A stretch of DNA of 64,000 nucleotides from Cytophagaceae bacterium (GTDB lineage Bacteria; Bacteroidota; Bacteroidia; Cytophagales; UBA9547). How positions within the stretch are numbered: position 1 is the first letter of the stretch; every line of letters begins with the position of its first letter. Below are positions 52,656-62,026 of this stretch, piece after piece. Below the pieces are notes generated by a model. The model was given only the letters and a program-made list of their open reading frames with translations, ran no database searches and was not told where the DNA came from. Position numbers and translations under genes: made by a program. The DNA is taken from the NCBI GenBank assembly GCA_027488865.1, contig JAIYAU010000049.1, positions 50,856 through 114,855 of the forward strand. The letters are read 5' to 3'.

Positions 52656-54641
52656 CTAAAATTGCAACAAAGAAAGTACTTTTTGCTTCATGCGACTGTA
52701 AGGTAAGAATTCATTTTCAAGATTGGGTGCAAAAGGAACAGGCGTCTCTAGTGAACCTACTCGATGAATTGGAGCATCTAGGTCACTAAAACAGTTTTCG
52801 GCTATCCAAGCGGCAATTTCAGCACTTATAGATCCTGTAAGGGTGTCTTCGTTCGCAACCAATACCCTTCCTGTTTTTTTAACTGCCTCCTTTACAGTTT
52901 CTTTATCCCAAGGCAGTAGCGTACATAAATCTACTATTTCTATGGATGCTTGAAGTTCTTCTTTTATTTGTTTGGCCCATTTTACACCCATTCCGTAGGT
53001 AATTATGGTTAGGGCTTCACCCTCTGCCACTATTTTGGCTTTACCAATTGGCAGAGTGTAGTAGTCATCAGGTATTGTTGCAGAAATAGATCTATACAAT
53101 GCCTTATGCTCAAAATAAAGAACAGGATTAGGGTCATTAATGGCTTCACATAACAAACCTTTGGCATCGTAAGGGTTGGATGGATATACAATCTTAAGCC
53201 CAGGAGTATGAAAAAACCAAGCCTCGTTTGATTGCGAATGAAAAGGACCCGCAGCTACACCAGCACCTGTAGGCATTCTAATTACCACTTTAGCATAAAG
53301 TCCAGTTCTATAATGTAATTTGGCCAGGTTATTTACTATTTGGTTAAAGCCACAAGTTACAAAATCGGCAAACTGCATCTCAATAACGCTGTTATATCCC
53401 TTTAAGGACAAACCAACACTTGCTCCAATTATAGCTGATTCACATAGAGGTGTATTGCGTACTCGTTCTTTTCCGAATTTTTTCACAAAACCTTCCGTTA
53501 CCTTAAAAACTCCTCCATATTCAGCAATATCTTGTCCCATTAAGATTAGGTTATTGTGTCTAACCATACTTTGGTCAAGGCCATCACTTATAGCATCTAT
53601 ATATCGTTTATCAGATTGTGCTGCACTTGATATTTTTACCTTTTCGAAATGATGAGGAGCATATACATCAGCAAGTTCTTCAAGGGCGTTGGCAGTTGGT
53701 TCAGGATAATCAAATGCTTCGTTAACAGCATGTTCAATTTTTGTTCTTAATTTTTCTCTCACAAATTTTGCTTTAATACTTGTCAAAATTTGTTCATCTA
53801 TAAGGTAGTTTTCGTAATTTTCCACGGGGTCTTTTAGAGCCCATTCCTGAAAAAGTTCTTCAGGCACATATTTGGTACCGGAAGCTTCTTCATGACCACG
53901 CATTCGAAAGGTATTTGCTTCTATTAAAATCGGTCTAGGATTGGCTATGATTGACTGGGCTGCTTGAGAAATGGCATTATAAACTTCCAATACATTGTTA
54001 CCGTCAATAGACAATGCATCTATGCCATAAGCTGCGCCTTTATCAACAAAGGATTTGATTTTAAATTGCTCACTGTTAGGAGTTGATAGGCCAAAGCCAT
54101 TATTCTCAATTAAAAAAATAACTGGCAAATTCCACACCGCAGCAAGATTAAGCGCTTCGTGAAAATCTCCTTCACTTGTGCCTCCATCCCCACTAAAAAC
54201 CAAGGTGGTTTTAATGTTTTGGTTTAACTTATCCGCTAAGGCAATCCCGTTTGCTACAGTTAGTTGCGGCCCTAAATGAGAAATCATACCATGAATATAG
54301 TGCTCCATGCTTGTAAAATGAAACGACCGGTCTCTTCCCTTGGTAAAACCTTCCACTTTGCCTTGAAATTGAGCAAAAAGCTTAGTTAAGTTAATATCTC
54401 TAACCGAAAAAACGCCCAAGTTTCGGTGTAGCGGTAAAATAAACTCATCCTCCTGCATTGCCATCGCCGCACCAACAGAAATTGCCTCCTGGCCAATACC
54501 TGAAAACCATTTTGATATCTTGTTTTGTCTTAACAACAGTAACATTTTTTCCTCTATTAATCGAGGCAGCAGGAGCGCTTCATGTAGGTCTAGTAAAAAC
54601 TTATAAGAAAAATCCTTTTTGTTAAACTGCATATTGGTCAT
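52656..54641 (-). CDS. Fused E1 alpha/beta component of a 2-oxo acid (branched-chain) dehydrogenase
   Basis: This 661-residue cytoplasmic protein joins both E1 subunits. The alpha half (about 1-320) has the thiamine diphosphate motif GDGGTSEGDFHEALN (from 151) closing with ENN (179-181) and the RGHEEASGTKYVPEE loop. The beta half (about 340-661) has LMGQDIAEYGGVFKVTEGF, TPLCESAIIGASVGL and AGPFHSQSNEAWFFHTPGLK. Such fusions are usual in Bacteroidota and act on branched-chain 2-oxo acids, feeding iso-fatty-acid synthesis. Pyruvate is the alternative substrate. E2 and E3 genes are not adjacent. Met residues at positions 1 and 4 are both possible starts. Confidence 0.93.
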   Translation of the reverse strand: MTNMQFNKKDFSYKFLLDLHEALLLPRLIEEKMLLLLRQNKISKWFSGIGQEAISVGAAMAMQEDEFILPLHRNLGVFSVRDINLTKLFAQFQGKVEGFTKGRDRSFHFTSMEHYIHGMISHLGPQLTVANGIALADKLNQNIKTTLVFSGDGGTSEGDFHEALNLAAVWNLPVIFLIENNGFGLSTPNSEQFKIKSFVDKGAAYGIDALSIDGNNVLEVYNAISQAAQSIIANPRPILIEANTFRMRGHEEASGTKYVPEELFQEWALKDPVENYENYLIDEQILTSIKAKFVREKLRTKIEHAVNEAFDYPEPTANALEELADVYAPHHFEKVKISSAAQSDKRYIDAISDGLDQSMVRHNNLILMGQDIAEYGGVFKVTEGFVKKFGKERVRNTPLCESAIIGASVGLSLKGYNSVIEMQFADFVTCGFNQIVNNLAKLHYRTGLYAKVVIRMPTGAGVAAGPFHSQSNEAWFFHTPGLKIVYPSNPYDAKGLLCEAINDPNPVLYFEHKALYRSISATIPDDYYTLPIGKAKIVAEGEALTIITYGMGVKWAKQIKEELQASIEIVDLCTLLPWDKETVKEAVKKTGRVLVANEDTLTGSISAEIAAWIAENCFSDLDAPIHRVGSLETPVPFAPNLENEFLPYSRMKQKVLSLLQF

Positions 54642-55011
54642 AATCTAGTTCGCTGATATATTTAGGGCAAAAGCATTTAAAACAGACATACAAAGTTTTG
54701 TCGGGTAATTTTTAAACAACTAATTTACATGGTTTTTATTTCACTATTACCATTTGGAACTAATTATATCTAAAAATTATCTCTATAACATTTACCATCA
54801 AAAAAATTAATCTTGCAAAATGAAAGACAACACAAATCAGTAGAGAAACAATTCATCCACTTTATAAAATTTATCATTGATGCTAACTTTAGCCCTTATG
54901 TTATTTAAATAAAGGATGCGATTAGCTTTTAGGTCTCTTGGATAAATCATAAAAAAAGTCTACTTTTATTCACACTTACTGAAAATTACAAAACCATTTT
55001 TAGGATTATAA
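54642..55011. other. Divergent intergenic region between E1 and stress-protein genes
   Basis: This 370-nt AT-rich stretch shows a promoter-like pair close to the stress-protein gene (listed separately). No ORF, RNA gene or strong hairpin is seen in the rest. Confidence 0.5.
54938..54968 (+). promoter_or_regulatory. Promoter-like pair before the universal stress protein
   Basis: TTG (54938-54940) is followed after 20 nt by TACTTTTA (54961-54968), one base off TAnnTTTG, about 43 nt before the start codon. Confidence 0.4.
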
Positions 55012-55872
55012 ATGCAAGTTTTTAGAAAAAGTCCTATTCCTTTCGAAAAAATTGCTTGTGCTGTAGGGTTAACCCCTCATTTGGAAGCAAATGTAGTGGA
55101 AGCTTTTAGATTGGCTTCTTTATACGAGGCCAAGTTATGGTTTATGCACATCGGAAACTCCAGTAATTTACGAACAATAGGCGAAATAATTGAGCGTCAA
55201 AATGTAAATGGCTTAAATTATAATTTGATAGTAGAAAGTGGAAATGTGGTAGATGAATTGCTAGCACAATGTAAAAAATTAGAAATTGACCTCCTTATAG
55301 CCGGGGCTTTAGAAAAAGAATCACCTTTAAAGTATTATTTGGGCTCAGTATCGAGAAAAATATGTAGAAAAGCTAAATGTTCGGTCTTAGTGCTTAGAGA
55401 ACTTTCTAAAACTAACAGTTCCATAAACAAAATAGTAGTGAACTGCATTGAAAATAGAAAAACGTTACATACCATAAATACCGCGGTATACATTGCTCAA
55501 ATGGAGAAAATAAACTCCTTAGATCTAGTTTTGGAGAATCAACTACATGGCCTATCAACTTTAATTAACTGTGAATCATCTGAAGTTGAATCAGAAAATT
55601 TTCAAAATGAATTAATAACACAAGAACGAAAAAGACTTGATAACATTACAAAAAACGTTGATTTCAAAAATATTGCAGTTAAAAAACACCTTATTTATGC
55701 GAAACCTGGCTTAGGTATATCAAATTTTGCAAGAGACCAAGGTGTAGATTTGATGATAGTGAATTCGCCTGATACCCAACTGGGGTTACTTGACAGAATA
55801 TTTCCACATGATTTAGAATACACTTTGGAAGATTTACCTAGTAGTTTGCTTATTGTGCATTCAAGAGAATAA
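55012..55872 (+). CDS. Universal stress protein (tandem UspA domains)
   Basis: This 286-residue cytoplasmic protein has two Usp domains. The first (1-130) ends with the nucleotide-binding pattern GSVSRKICRKAKCSVLVLR; the second (about 135-286) ends DLPSSLLIVHSRE with a degenerate loop, so only one domain may bind ATP. It starts a three-gene plus-strand unit with the antiporter (31-nt gap) and the small protein that follows. A Usp next to a CPA2 antiporter is a frequent arrangement and suggests sensing or gating of the transporter. Confidence 0.88.
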   Translation: MQVFRKSPIPFEKIACAVGLTPHLEANVVEAFRLASLYEAKLWFMHIGNSSNLRTIGEIIERQNVNGLNYNLIVESGNVVDELLAQCKKLEIDLLIAGALEKESPLKYYLGSVSRKICRKAKCSVLVLRELSKTNSSINKIVVNCIENRKTLHTINTAVYIAQMEKINSLDLVLENQLHGLSTLINCESSEVESENFQNELITQERKRLDNITKNVDFKNIAVKKHLIYAKPGLGISNFARDQGVDLMIVNSPDTQLGLLDRIFPHDLEYTLEDLPSSLLIVHSRE

Positions 55873-55903
55873 TTAAAACAGATTGAAATAAATTATATTT
55901 GAA

Positions 55904-57151
55904 ATGAAACTAACACACCAAGAAATTATCAATTTGCTCATTATTTTGAGTATTTTGTTAATTTCTGGAAGAATATTAGGTGAAATATTTAGAAAGCTAA
56001 AACAACCAATGGTAGTTGGGGAATTGCTTGCTGGAATTCTATTAGGACCCACTGTGTTGGGTACATTTTGGCCGTCAATGCACCACATTATATTTCCTGT
56101 AAATCACTCCATGCTTGCATTAGATGCCTTTAGTAAAGTAGCAGTTACACTATTATTATTTATTGCAGGTCTTGAAGTAGAACTCAATATTGTGTTAAAA
56201 CATGGGAAACAGGCACTAAATGTAAGTATGTTCAGCATAGTAATTCCATTTGCGATTGGATTTATCTCTCCAATAATTTTTCCTGATTTTTTTAATATTC
56301 CCACCGACAGACAACTTTTATTCTCATTGTTTCTAGGTACTGCCTTATCAATAACTGCTATGCCCGTTTTAGCTAGAATTTTAATGGATTTAAATTTATT
56401 AAAAACGGAATTGGGTATGGTTATTATCGCCTCCGCCATGGTCGATGATTTTATGGGTTGGATGTTCTTTTCGGTTCTTTTAAGCATGATTAACAATAAT
56501 ATTGACATCATCAAACTTTTAAGTACGGTAGCGTTTACTTTCATATTTGCTGTGTTTATGCTCACAATTGGCAAATTTTTATTAAACAAGGTACTCCCAT
56601 TTGTCAATAAAAATCTTGCTTGGCCAGGTGGAATTTTATCTTTATCCATAGCTTTCTGCTTTATTGCGGCCTCAACTACAGAATATTTTGGCATTCATTC
56701 TATTTTTGGTGCATTTATTTTCGGAGTGGCTTTGGGTGATTCAATACATTTTACAGAAAAGGCAAAAGAAATTTTATATCAATTTGTTAATAACATTTTT
56801 GCACCATTATTCTTCGTAGCGGTAGGGTTAAAAGTAAATTTTGCCATTAATTTTGATTTAAGTCTTACACTAATTATTCTTTTGATTGCATTTGCTGGCA
56901 AGATGTTGGGTGGTTTTATAGGTGCTAAACTTGGCGGGTACTCTTCAAAAAGTGCGCTTTCCATTGCATCTTGTATGAATGCGCGAGGCGCAATGGAAAT
57001 AATATTAGGTTTATTGGCATTAGAAGCAGGAATTATTAATGAAAAGATATTTGTTTCATTGGTTATTATGGCTTTGGTTACAAGTATATCCGCTGGTCCA
57101 ATGGCCAAATGGTTTTTAAGAAAAGATACTTCCTATAATGTCAACAGATAA
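55904..57151 (+). CDS. CPA2-type cation/proton antiporter (KefB/NapA-like)
   Basis: This 415-residue integral membrane protein has about 12 membrane segments. KLKQPMVVGELLAGILLGP is the typical N-terminal re-entrant signature of the CPA2 family, and the SAMVDDFMGW stretch holds the paired Asp residues expected in the ion site. Later come FIFGVALGDS and CMNARGAMEIILGLLALEAG. It lacks C-terminal TrkA-N/RCK domains, unlike KefB/KefC. It should exchange Na+ or K+ for H+ at the inner membrane. Its last 14 nt overlap the next gene. Confidence 0.9.
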   Translation: MKLTHQEIINLLIILSILLISGRILGEIFRKLKQPMVVGELLAGILLGPTVLGTFWPSMHHIIFPVNHSMLALDAFSKVAVTLLLFIAGLEVELNIVLKHGKQALNVSMFSIVIPFAIGFISPIIFPDFFNIPTDRQLLFSLFLGTALSITAMPVLARILMDLNLLKTELGMVIIASAMVDDFMGWMFFSVLLSMINNNIDIIKLLSTVAFTFIFAVFMLTIGKFLLNKVLPFVNKNLAWPGGILSLSIAFCFIAASTTEYFGIHSIFGAFIFGVALGDSIHFTEKAKEILYQFVNNIFAPLFFVAVGLKVNFAINFDLSLTLIILLIAFAGKMLGGFIGAKLGGYSSKSALSIASCMNARGAMEIILGLLALEAGIINEKIFVSLVIMALVTSISAGPMAKWFLRKDTSYNVNR

Positions 57152-57596
57152 CGCATATTTAACTCTTATTTTTAACGAACCTATTTTTTTGGTTAATGAA
57201 ACTATGCCAATTGATTTTAATGCCAATCAAGTACAAGAAACCTACAGTTATTTAGGTGAAAATGCTAAAGGAATACTTTTGCTTATTGAAAACGAATACC
57301 TTAGCGAAGACATGTTATCGTTTGTAATTAATATTTTAAAGGCGGTTAACTTGACTCTTAAAGAAGTTGCAATTTTGGAAAACTATCAAAAAGGAATCCA
57401 AAAAACTTTACCAAAGTTTAATAAAATTATTCAATTTGGCGGAGAAATAGTATTACCTGGATTTGAATGTTCATCACGTTACATTATTTCATCAAATTCT
57501 AAAAAAAATTCATTATTAGTAGATAAAGTAAGTGAAATAATGAACGATGTACAGAAGAAAAGACTTCTTTGGGAAGCAATCAAAGTATTATTTTGA
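57138..57596 (+). CDS. Small protein of unknown function, possible Pol III psi (HolD)-like
   Basis: This is a 152-residue soluble protein overlapping the antiporter gene by 14 nt, so translation is probably coupled. By eye its order of elements resembles DNA polymerase III psi (HolD): an extended N-terminus, a strand (GILLLIENEY), a helix-strand pair (VINILKAVNLTLKEVAIL), a strand with Gly-Gly (KIIQFGGEIVLPGF), and a final helix with LLWEAIKVLF, close in form to the C-terminal LWQQI of E. coli HolD. This is fold-level inference only. The location after an antiporter says nothing about replication. Confidence 0.6.
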   Translation: MSTDNAYLTLIFNEPIFLVNETMPIDFNANQVQETYSYLGENAKGILLLIENEYLSEDMLSFVINILKAVNLTLKEVAILENYQKGIQKTLPKFNKIIQFGGEIVLPGFECSSRYIISSNSKKNSLLVDKVSEIMNDVQKKRLLWEAIKVLF

Positions 57597-57613
57597 TACC
57601 ACGATATTATTTA

Positions 57614-58834
57614 TTATTCCTCCACAATAAATGCAGTAAAAATACATATGATTGTGGCACAAATACCGATTAAACATACCAAATCAAAGTTCATTAAAAC
57701 GCCACTATTGACATAAAGTAATAAACCAGAAAGATAGGTAGCAATGCTACCTGCAAATAATTGTATTGATGTAATAATGGTAATTAATCTGCCACGTTGC
57801 TCGGCTGGAAGTAATGAATTAACCATGGTAATACCAGATACATTCTTGGATGAAGTAAGTCCAAAAAAGAAGACTACTACTGCACTTAAAGCCACCTTAT
57901 TATCAAATGGAAATGTAATCAACAATAACAAAGGTAAAATGGATAAAAAATTAATAATCAAAAACATATTTTGTTTACCAAATTTATCCATTAGGGTTCC
58001 TAACAAAAGATTAAAAACCAATGAAGCCGCGCCTGCTAAAGAAAATACAAAAGCGATATCATTTTTAGCATATTGATAATTATTTGATAGCATGGTACTT
58101 ATATAAGGAATTATGGTTGAATTTCCTGTAAACATAAGTAAGCCCATAAATAAAAGTGGCCAGTAAAACCTTGGATTTTTTAAAAACTTAACCAAACTAT
58201 CGCTTTGTTCTTTGGATTTAATTTCAGTTACTTTTCTTATTTCTGGCAAAATTGAAAGAGAAAGCAAACTTACAATGAGATTTAATGCTATAATTATTAA
58301 AAATGAATATTTCCAACCAAATGAGTGAATTACCAAAAATATAGTTGGCACCCCTACAATCATGGCAAGTCCATTCGCTACCATTACTGAACTTGTAGCT
58401 CTACCGAGTTTCTCTGGTGGAAAAATATCTCCCAAATAAATGATAATCATTGAGGATAATATTCCACCAAATGCACCACTAATTATTCTACCTAAAATAA
58501 AAATTTCGTACGAAACTGAAAAAAAGCACATTAAATTGCCAGCAATAAGAATTACTAACGAACCGACAAAAATTTTCTTTCGATCAAATTTATCCACAAC
58601 AAACGAAAGCACCATTTCTCCAATTGCAGCAGAGATAGTAAAAATGGAAATAAGTAATCCAAACTTGGCAGGAGTAATTTCAAAAGACTTGATGATTTCA
58701 GGACCTAAAGGCAATACAATAAGGTAATCTATGATAAAATTAAACTGCATCATTGCAAGATTAATTATTACCATAATCGACCACAATCTTCCCTTCGATA
58801 TGGTCATAGCAGGCATTGCTAATGTTGTATTCAT
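57614..58834 (-). CDS. Major facilitator superfamily transporter
   Basis: This 406-residue protein has about 12 membrane segments. The MFS loop 2-3 motif appears as VVDKFDRKKIF and its second-half counterpart as LLGTLMDKFGKQNMF. ISGAFGGILSSMIIIYLGDI and PPEKLGRATSSVMVANG fit the drug/sugar:H+ antiporter branch (AraJ/Bcr-like). The substrate cannot be read. It converges on the small HolD-like gene with a 17-nt gap and stands alone on its strand, with 90 nt to the next gene upstream. Confidence 0.9.
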   Translation of the reverse strand: MNTTLAMPAMTISKGRLWSIMVIINLAMMQFNFIIDYLIVLPLGPEIIKSFEITPAKFGLLISIFTISAAIGEMVLSFVVDKFDRKKIFVGSLVILIAGNLMCFFSVSYEIFILGRIISGAFGGILSSMIIIYLGDIFPPEKLGRATSSVMVANGLAMIVGVPTIFLVIHSFGWKYSFLIIIALNLIVSLLSLSILPEIRKVTEIKSKEQSDSLVKFLKNPRFYWPLLFMGLLMFTGNSTIIPYISTMLSNNYQYAKNDIAFVFSLAGAASLVFNLLLGTLMDKFGKQNMFLIINFLSILPLLLLITFPFDNKVALSAVVVFFFGLTSSKNVSGITMVNSLLPAEQRGRLITIITSIQLFAGSIATYLSGLLLYVNSGVLMNFDLVCLIGICATIICIFTAFIVEE

Positions 58835-58924
58835 ACGATTTTGTTCGCTAAAAGTGACTTTTATTTAACCCTCAATTAATATAAATCTCCGAGGATTGCA
58901 CTCAAGAAATTAATTATAAAAAAC

Positions 58925-60982
58925 CTATTCTACCTTTACGAAAAATTTCTTATTCGGGCTTAAAATCATGGATAAACTTTTTAATTTATCCGTGGCAATT
59001 GTTTTAAAAACCTCTATTTCAGTATTTAACCCTTTTGTTAATAAAGAATAATGTGACTTGTCCCATACGGTCAATTTGGATATTGGCAATTGACTAGGGT
59101 ACACCAAGAGTTTTTGTCGGTCTATATCATTTCTAATCCAAACCGAATCTGAAGTGCTTCCTAAGGAGTCGATTAATTGAAAATCAATAACGCGTAATTT
59201 CATAGGTTTTAATTCAAGGTCAACAAAGGCCACACCAGAACCTCTTTTGAACTTTTTGACAGGTACATATTTGTAAATACAAGAGTCAGTTTTGTTAGAA
59301 ATAAAGAAATACGTGGTGGTATCTCGGTTAATTTCACATACAAAGGTACCATTACTTTTAGAAATGACAGTCTCTACAGAATCGGCTGAAATATCTAATA
59401 TTTTGATTTTGGCATCAGCTAGTAAATTTCCGTCCTCCAAAACTTTGCCTTTCACAAAAGTTTTATTTATTTTTTCTAGAAAAACGGATTTAGAAATGGT
59501 AGTATCATTTTTTTGGGTAAACATAACTGGGTAGCTCAAGGTCCTAAAGTTGGGTACTGTGACTTCTACAATATATTTCCTACCAGGTTTTAATACTAAT
59601 TCGTTTTTAGTAGTAATATTTTTATTAATTATTACTTGATCGGTTTTGTAATCCGTTACTTTAATTGTACCTGTTTTAATTGGAGTACTTTTGAGCTTAT
59701 CTTTTATTGAAAGATTATACCGTATTTGATGAATCAAAAACCTATATAAATCATCTTTATTGTCATGATTTCTATTGCTAGCAAAATAACCTCCTCTTCC
59801 ATTCGCTAAAATAATTAGACTCAAATCATCGCTTAAGCTATTTATAGGATATCCGAGATTTTCGGCGTCGGTGTGTAAAGAATCTAATTGTATAGAAAAC
59901 AAATCATAGCCACCAAGTCCGTTGAGACCATTACTAGAAAAATAAAGTCTATTATCTTTTGTTACAAAAGGGAACATTTCACTTCTGAATGAATTCACAG
60001 ATGTACCAAGCGAAACTGGTGTTGTCCATTCATCATTAACCTTCACAGACTTATAAATATCAGTATTGCCATCTTCTTCCATTTGCCTTACAAAATATAA
60101 GGTTTTGGTAGGTTCGTGAAAAAAGGGATGGCTATAAGATATTTCCTTTTCACAAAAGGGCAATTTTCCTTGTAAGTCCCAGCTACCATTTTTATTTTTA
60201 ATATATTGGAACAAAGCCAATCTACGCCAATCGCCAGCCTTCACGTCCCTAGAAACGATTGCTTTAGTAAAATTATCATAAAAAGTAATTGGCCCTTCAT
60301 GTAAAATATTTTTAATTTCAGTCCATCTTTCGGGTTGGGATTCTTTACTTTTAGTATCCAACGATATTGCATATAAGTCAAAAAAACCTGCACTATCTCT
60401 TTCATTTATACGATTTACCAAGCTTGGCCTCGGTCTATTTGAAATAAAAATTAATTGCTTATTGTATACCGCTGGACAAATTTCGTCATACTTAGAATTG
60501 AACCATAGTGGTGTTACAGAACAGGTGGAAGAATCGGAATAAAAATCCTTTTGAGGCATAATGGTGGCAAAAAACACCTTCATAGTGGCATCATCTAACT
60601 CTCTTTTTATAACCTTCTTTCTTAAAAAATGAATCATGGCAGTATCACGAGTCATTTTCAACACATCAAAATAGTCATATACATTATCCGCCGAATATAA
60701 CATTTGATCGTTTTTACCTCCTTCAAGTTTCCTATACCAAAGCCTACTTTCTATAATATGTTGTGTGCGTTTATGGGATTGAGCAGCTCTTAAAACGGCC
60801 AATTTATTGGTAGTGTCCTTCCAATAAGAACGTTCATAAAAAATTGCAGCTTTTGCGTACGAATGTTTTTTATATAAATATTCAGCATGACGAAATGAGT
60901 TTACCAATAGTTCATACATACTTTGTGCATTAGTAACGGTACTAAACAAAAGTAATATCGATATAAATACAAATCTCTTCAT
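58925..60982 (-). CDS. SprE/PorE-like TPR and PD40 protein lacking an OmpA domain
   Basis: The chosen ATG gives 685 residues beginning KRFVFISILLLFSTVTNAQ, a clean signal peptide; an ATG five codons upstream (60997) is possible. Residues about 20-120 are TPR-like (AEYLYKKHSYAKAAIFYERS). A PD40/TolB-like propeller follows (LIFISNRPRP, YSHPFFHEPTKTLYFVRQME, LYFSSNGLNGLGGYDLFSI, GYFASNRNHDNKDDLYRF). Then come carboxypeptidase-regulatory-like beta domains (FVKGKVLEDGNLLADAKIKI). PorE-type T9SS proteins have this order plus an OmpA peptidoglycan-binding domain, which is absent here. The gene lies downstream of an adhesin-PorP pair. Confidence 0.85.
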   Translation of the reverse strand: MKRFVFISILLLFSTVTNAQSMYELLVNSFRHAEYLYKKHSYAKAAIFYERSYWKDTTNKLAVLRAAQSHKRTQHIIESRLWYRKLEGGKNDQMLYSADNVYDYFDVLKMTRDTAMIHFLRKKVIKRELDDATMKVFFATIMPQKDFYSDSSTCSVTPLWFNSKYDEICPAVYNKQLIFISNRPRPSLVNRINERDSAGFFDLYAISLDTKSKESQPERWTEIKNILHEGPITFYDNFTKAIVSRDVKAGDWRRLALFQYIKNKNGSWDLQGKLPFCEKEISYSHPFFHEPTKTLYFVRQMEEDGNTDIYKSVKVNDEWTTPVSLGTSVNSFRSEMFPFVTKDNRLYFSSNGLNGLGGYDLFSIQLDSLHTDAENLGYPINSLSDDLSLIILANGRGGYFASNRNHDNKDDLYRFLIHQIRYNLSIKDKLKSTPIKTGTIKVTDYKTDQVIINKNITTKNELVLKPGRKYIVEVTVPNFRTLSYPVMFTQKNDTTISKSVFLEKINKTFVKGKVLEDGNLLADAKIKILDISADSVETVISKSNGTFVCEINRDTTTYFFISNKTDSCIYKYVPVKKFKRGSGVAFVDLELKPMKLRVIDFQLIDSLGSTSDSVWIRNDIDRQKLLVYPSQLPISKLTVWDKSHYSLLTKGLNTEIEVFKTIATDKLKSLSMILSPNKKFFVKVE

Positions 60983-61055
60983 TCTTAAATATTCCAATTA
61001 AACTAGTCTGTAAAACAAGCTATTGGAAAAGTGCAATTAAATTTTTGATAAATAA

Positions 61056-61063
61056 CAAATATA
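61056..61063 (-). promoter_or_regulatory. -7 element before the SprE/PorE-like gene
   Basis: On the minus strand this reads TATATTTG (TAnnTTTG), 74-81 nt upstream of the start; no TTG at -33 was found. Confidence 0.35.
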
Positions 61064-61075
61064 TTAAAATTACGA

Positions 61076-62026
61076 CTAAAAATACCTTGGTGAAACTACC
61101 TTCTCTTTTTCTTGCAAAAAATCATAGGTAATTATTAATTCATGAGCTCCTATGCCCCTATTACTTAATCTACCCTTAAAATAATCATAAGAATAGCCAA
61201 TCCTTAACTGAGGAACTACCTGCATTTGTAATATTGATACAAGAGAGGAAGCAGTTCGATAAGAAAATCCAATAGACATAGCATCATAAGCCCACAACTG
61301 CAAATTGATATCTGCCTGCAGTGGACTTCCATTTACATATTTTAATAATGTGGAAGGTTTTAATTTATAATTTTCGTTTAGAGAAAAAACATACCCTGAA
61401 GTTATAAAAACATGTCTGGACTGCCGATAATAATTAGGGTTATCTGTAAGCTTAAAATTACCAGCTAAGGAATTATTGAGTGTTCTTGGCAAGGAGACAC
61501 CAATAAAAAATTTTGAAGTATTATAAAATAGGCCTGTCCCTACATTTGGTAGCCACGCTCCTATATTGCCTGAAAAAACTTCATCATCGGTACTATTATA
61601 TTGAACTTGAGAGGCTGTTGATACTTTTGATAAGGCAGCTAGCTGATAACCCAAACTTCCTGACAACCCAAGGGATAAAACACCATTATTATTAAAAAGA
61701 ATTTTATAAGAATAATTTAATATGAGCGTATTGGTAGAATATATTCCAATTTCATCCCTAACAATTGATGCCCCTAAACCCACATGGCGTTTATCAAACA
61801 AGACATCACCACTAAATACATAAGTTTTAGGAGCTCCCTCAATATTTAACCATTGATTTCTATAAACACCTGTAAGACTCACATATTCTTTGTTTCCAGC
61901 ATAAGCTGGATTTAGTGACATCATGTTAAGTAAATATTGGCTATATAGCGGGTCTTGCTGGGCTTTAGAAGCTAGGCCAAGCAGCACAAAAATTACAAAT
62001 ATTAACTTTTTGAAAATGCTATTCAT
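61076..62026 (-). CDS. PorP/SprF family type IX secretion outer-membrane protein
   Basis: This 316-residue protein has a signal peptide (LIFVIFVLLGLASKAQ) followed by QDPLYSQYLLNMMSLNPAYAG, the family opening, then GVYRNQWLNIEGAPKTYVFSG, DKRHVGLGASIVRDEIG and the C-terminal LRIGYSYDYFKGRL...IGAHELIITYDF. It is the most canonical of the three copies here. Its ATG overlaps the TAA of the upstream adhesin gene by one base (TAATG), so translation is probably coupled and output of adhesin and partner kept in ratio. Confidence 0.95.
   Translation of the reverse strand: MNSIFKKLIFVIFVLLGLASKAQQDPLYSQYLLNMMSLNPAYAGNKEYVSLTGVYRNQWLNIEGAPKTYVFSGDVLFDKRHVGLGASIVRDEIGIYSTNTLILNYSYKILFNNNGVLSLGLSGSLGYQLAALSKVSTASQVQYNSTDDEVFSGNIGAWLPNVGTGLFYNTSKFFIGVSLPRTLNNSLAGNFKLTDNPNYYRQSRHVFITSGYVFSLNENYKLKPSTLLKYVNGSPLQADINLQLWAYDAMSIGFSYRTASSLVSILQMQVVPQLRIGYSYDYFKGRLSNRGIGAHELIITYDFLQEKEKVVSPRYF

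Noticed and set aside
53320..53652. 110-codon plus-strand ORF
   Set aside because: It lies antisense inside the conserved beta half of the E1 gene and has no start context or homology features.
56104..56694. 196-codon minus-strand ORF
   Set aside because: It is the antisense shadow of the antiporter gene; long antisense frames are common opposite membrane-protein codons.
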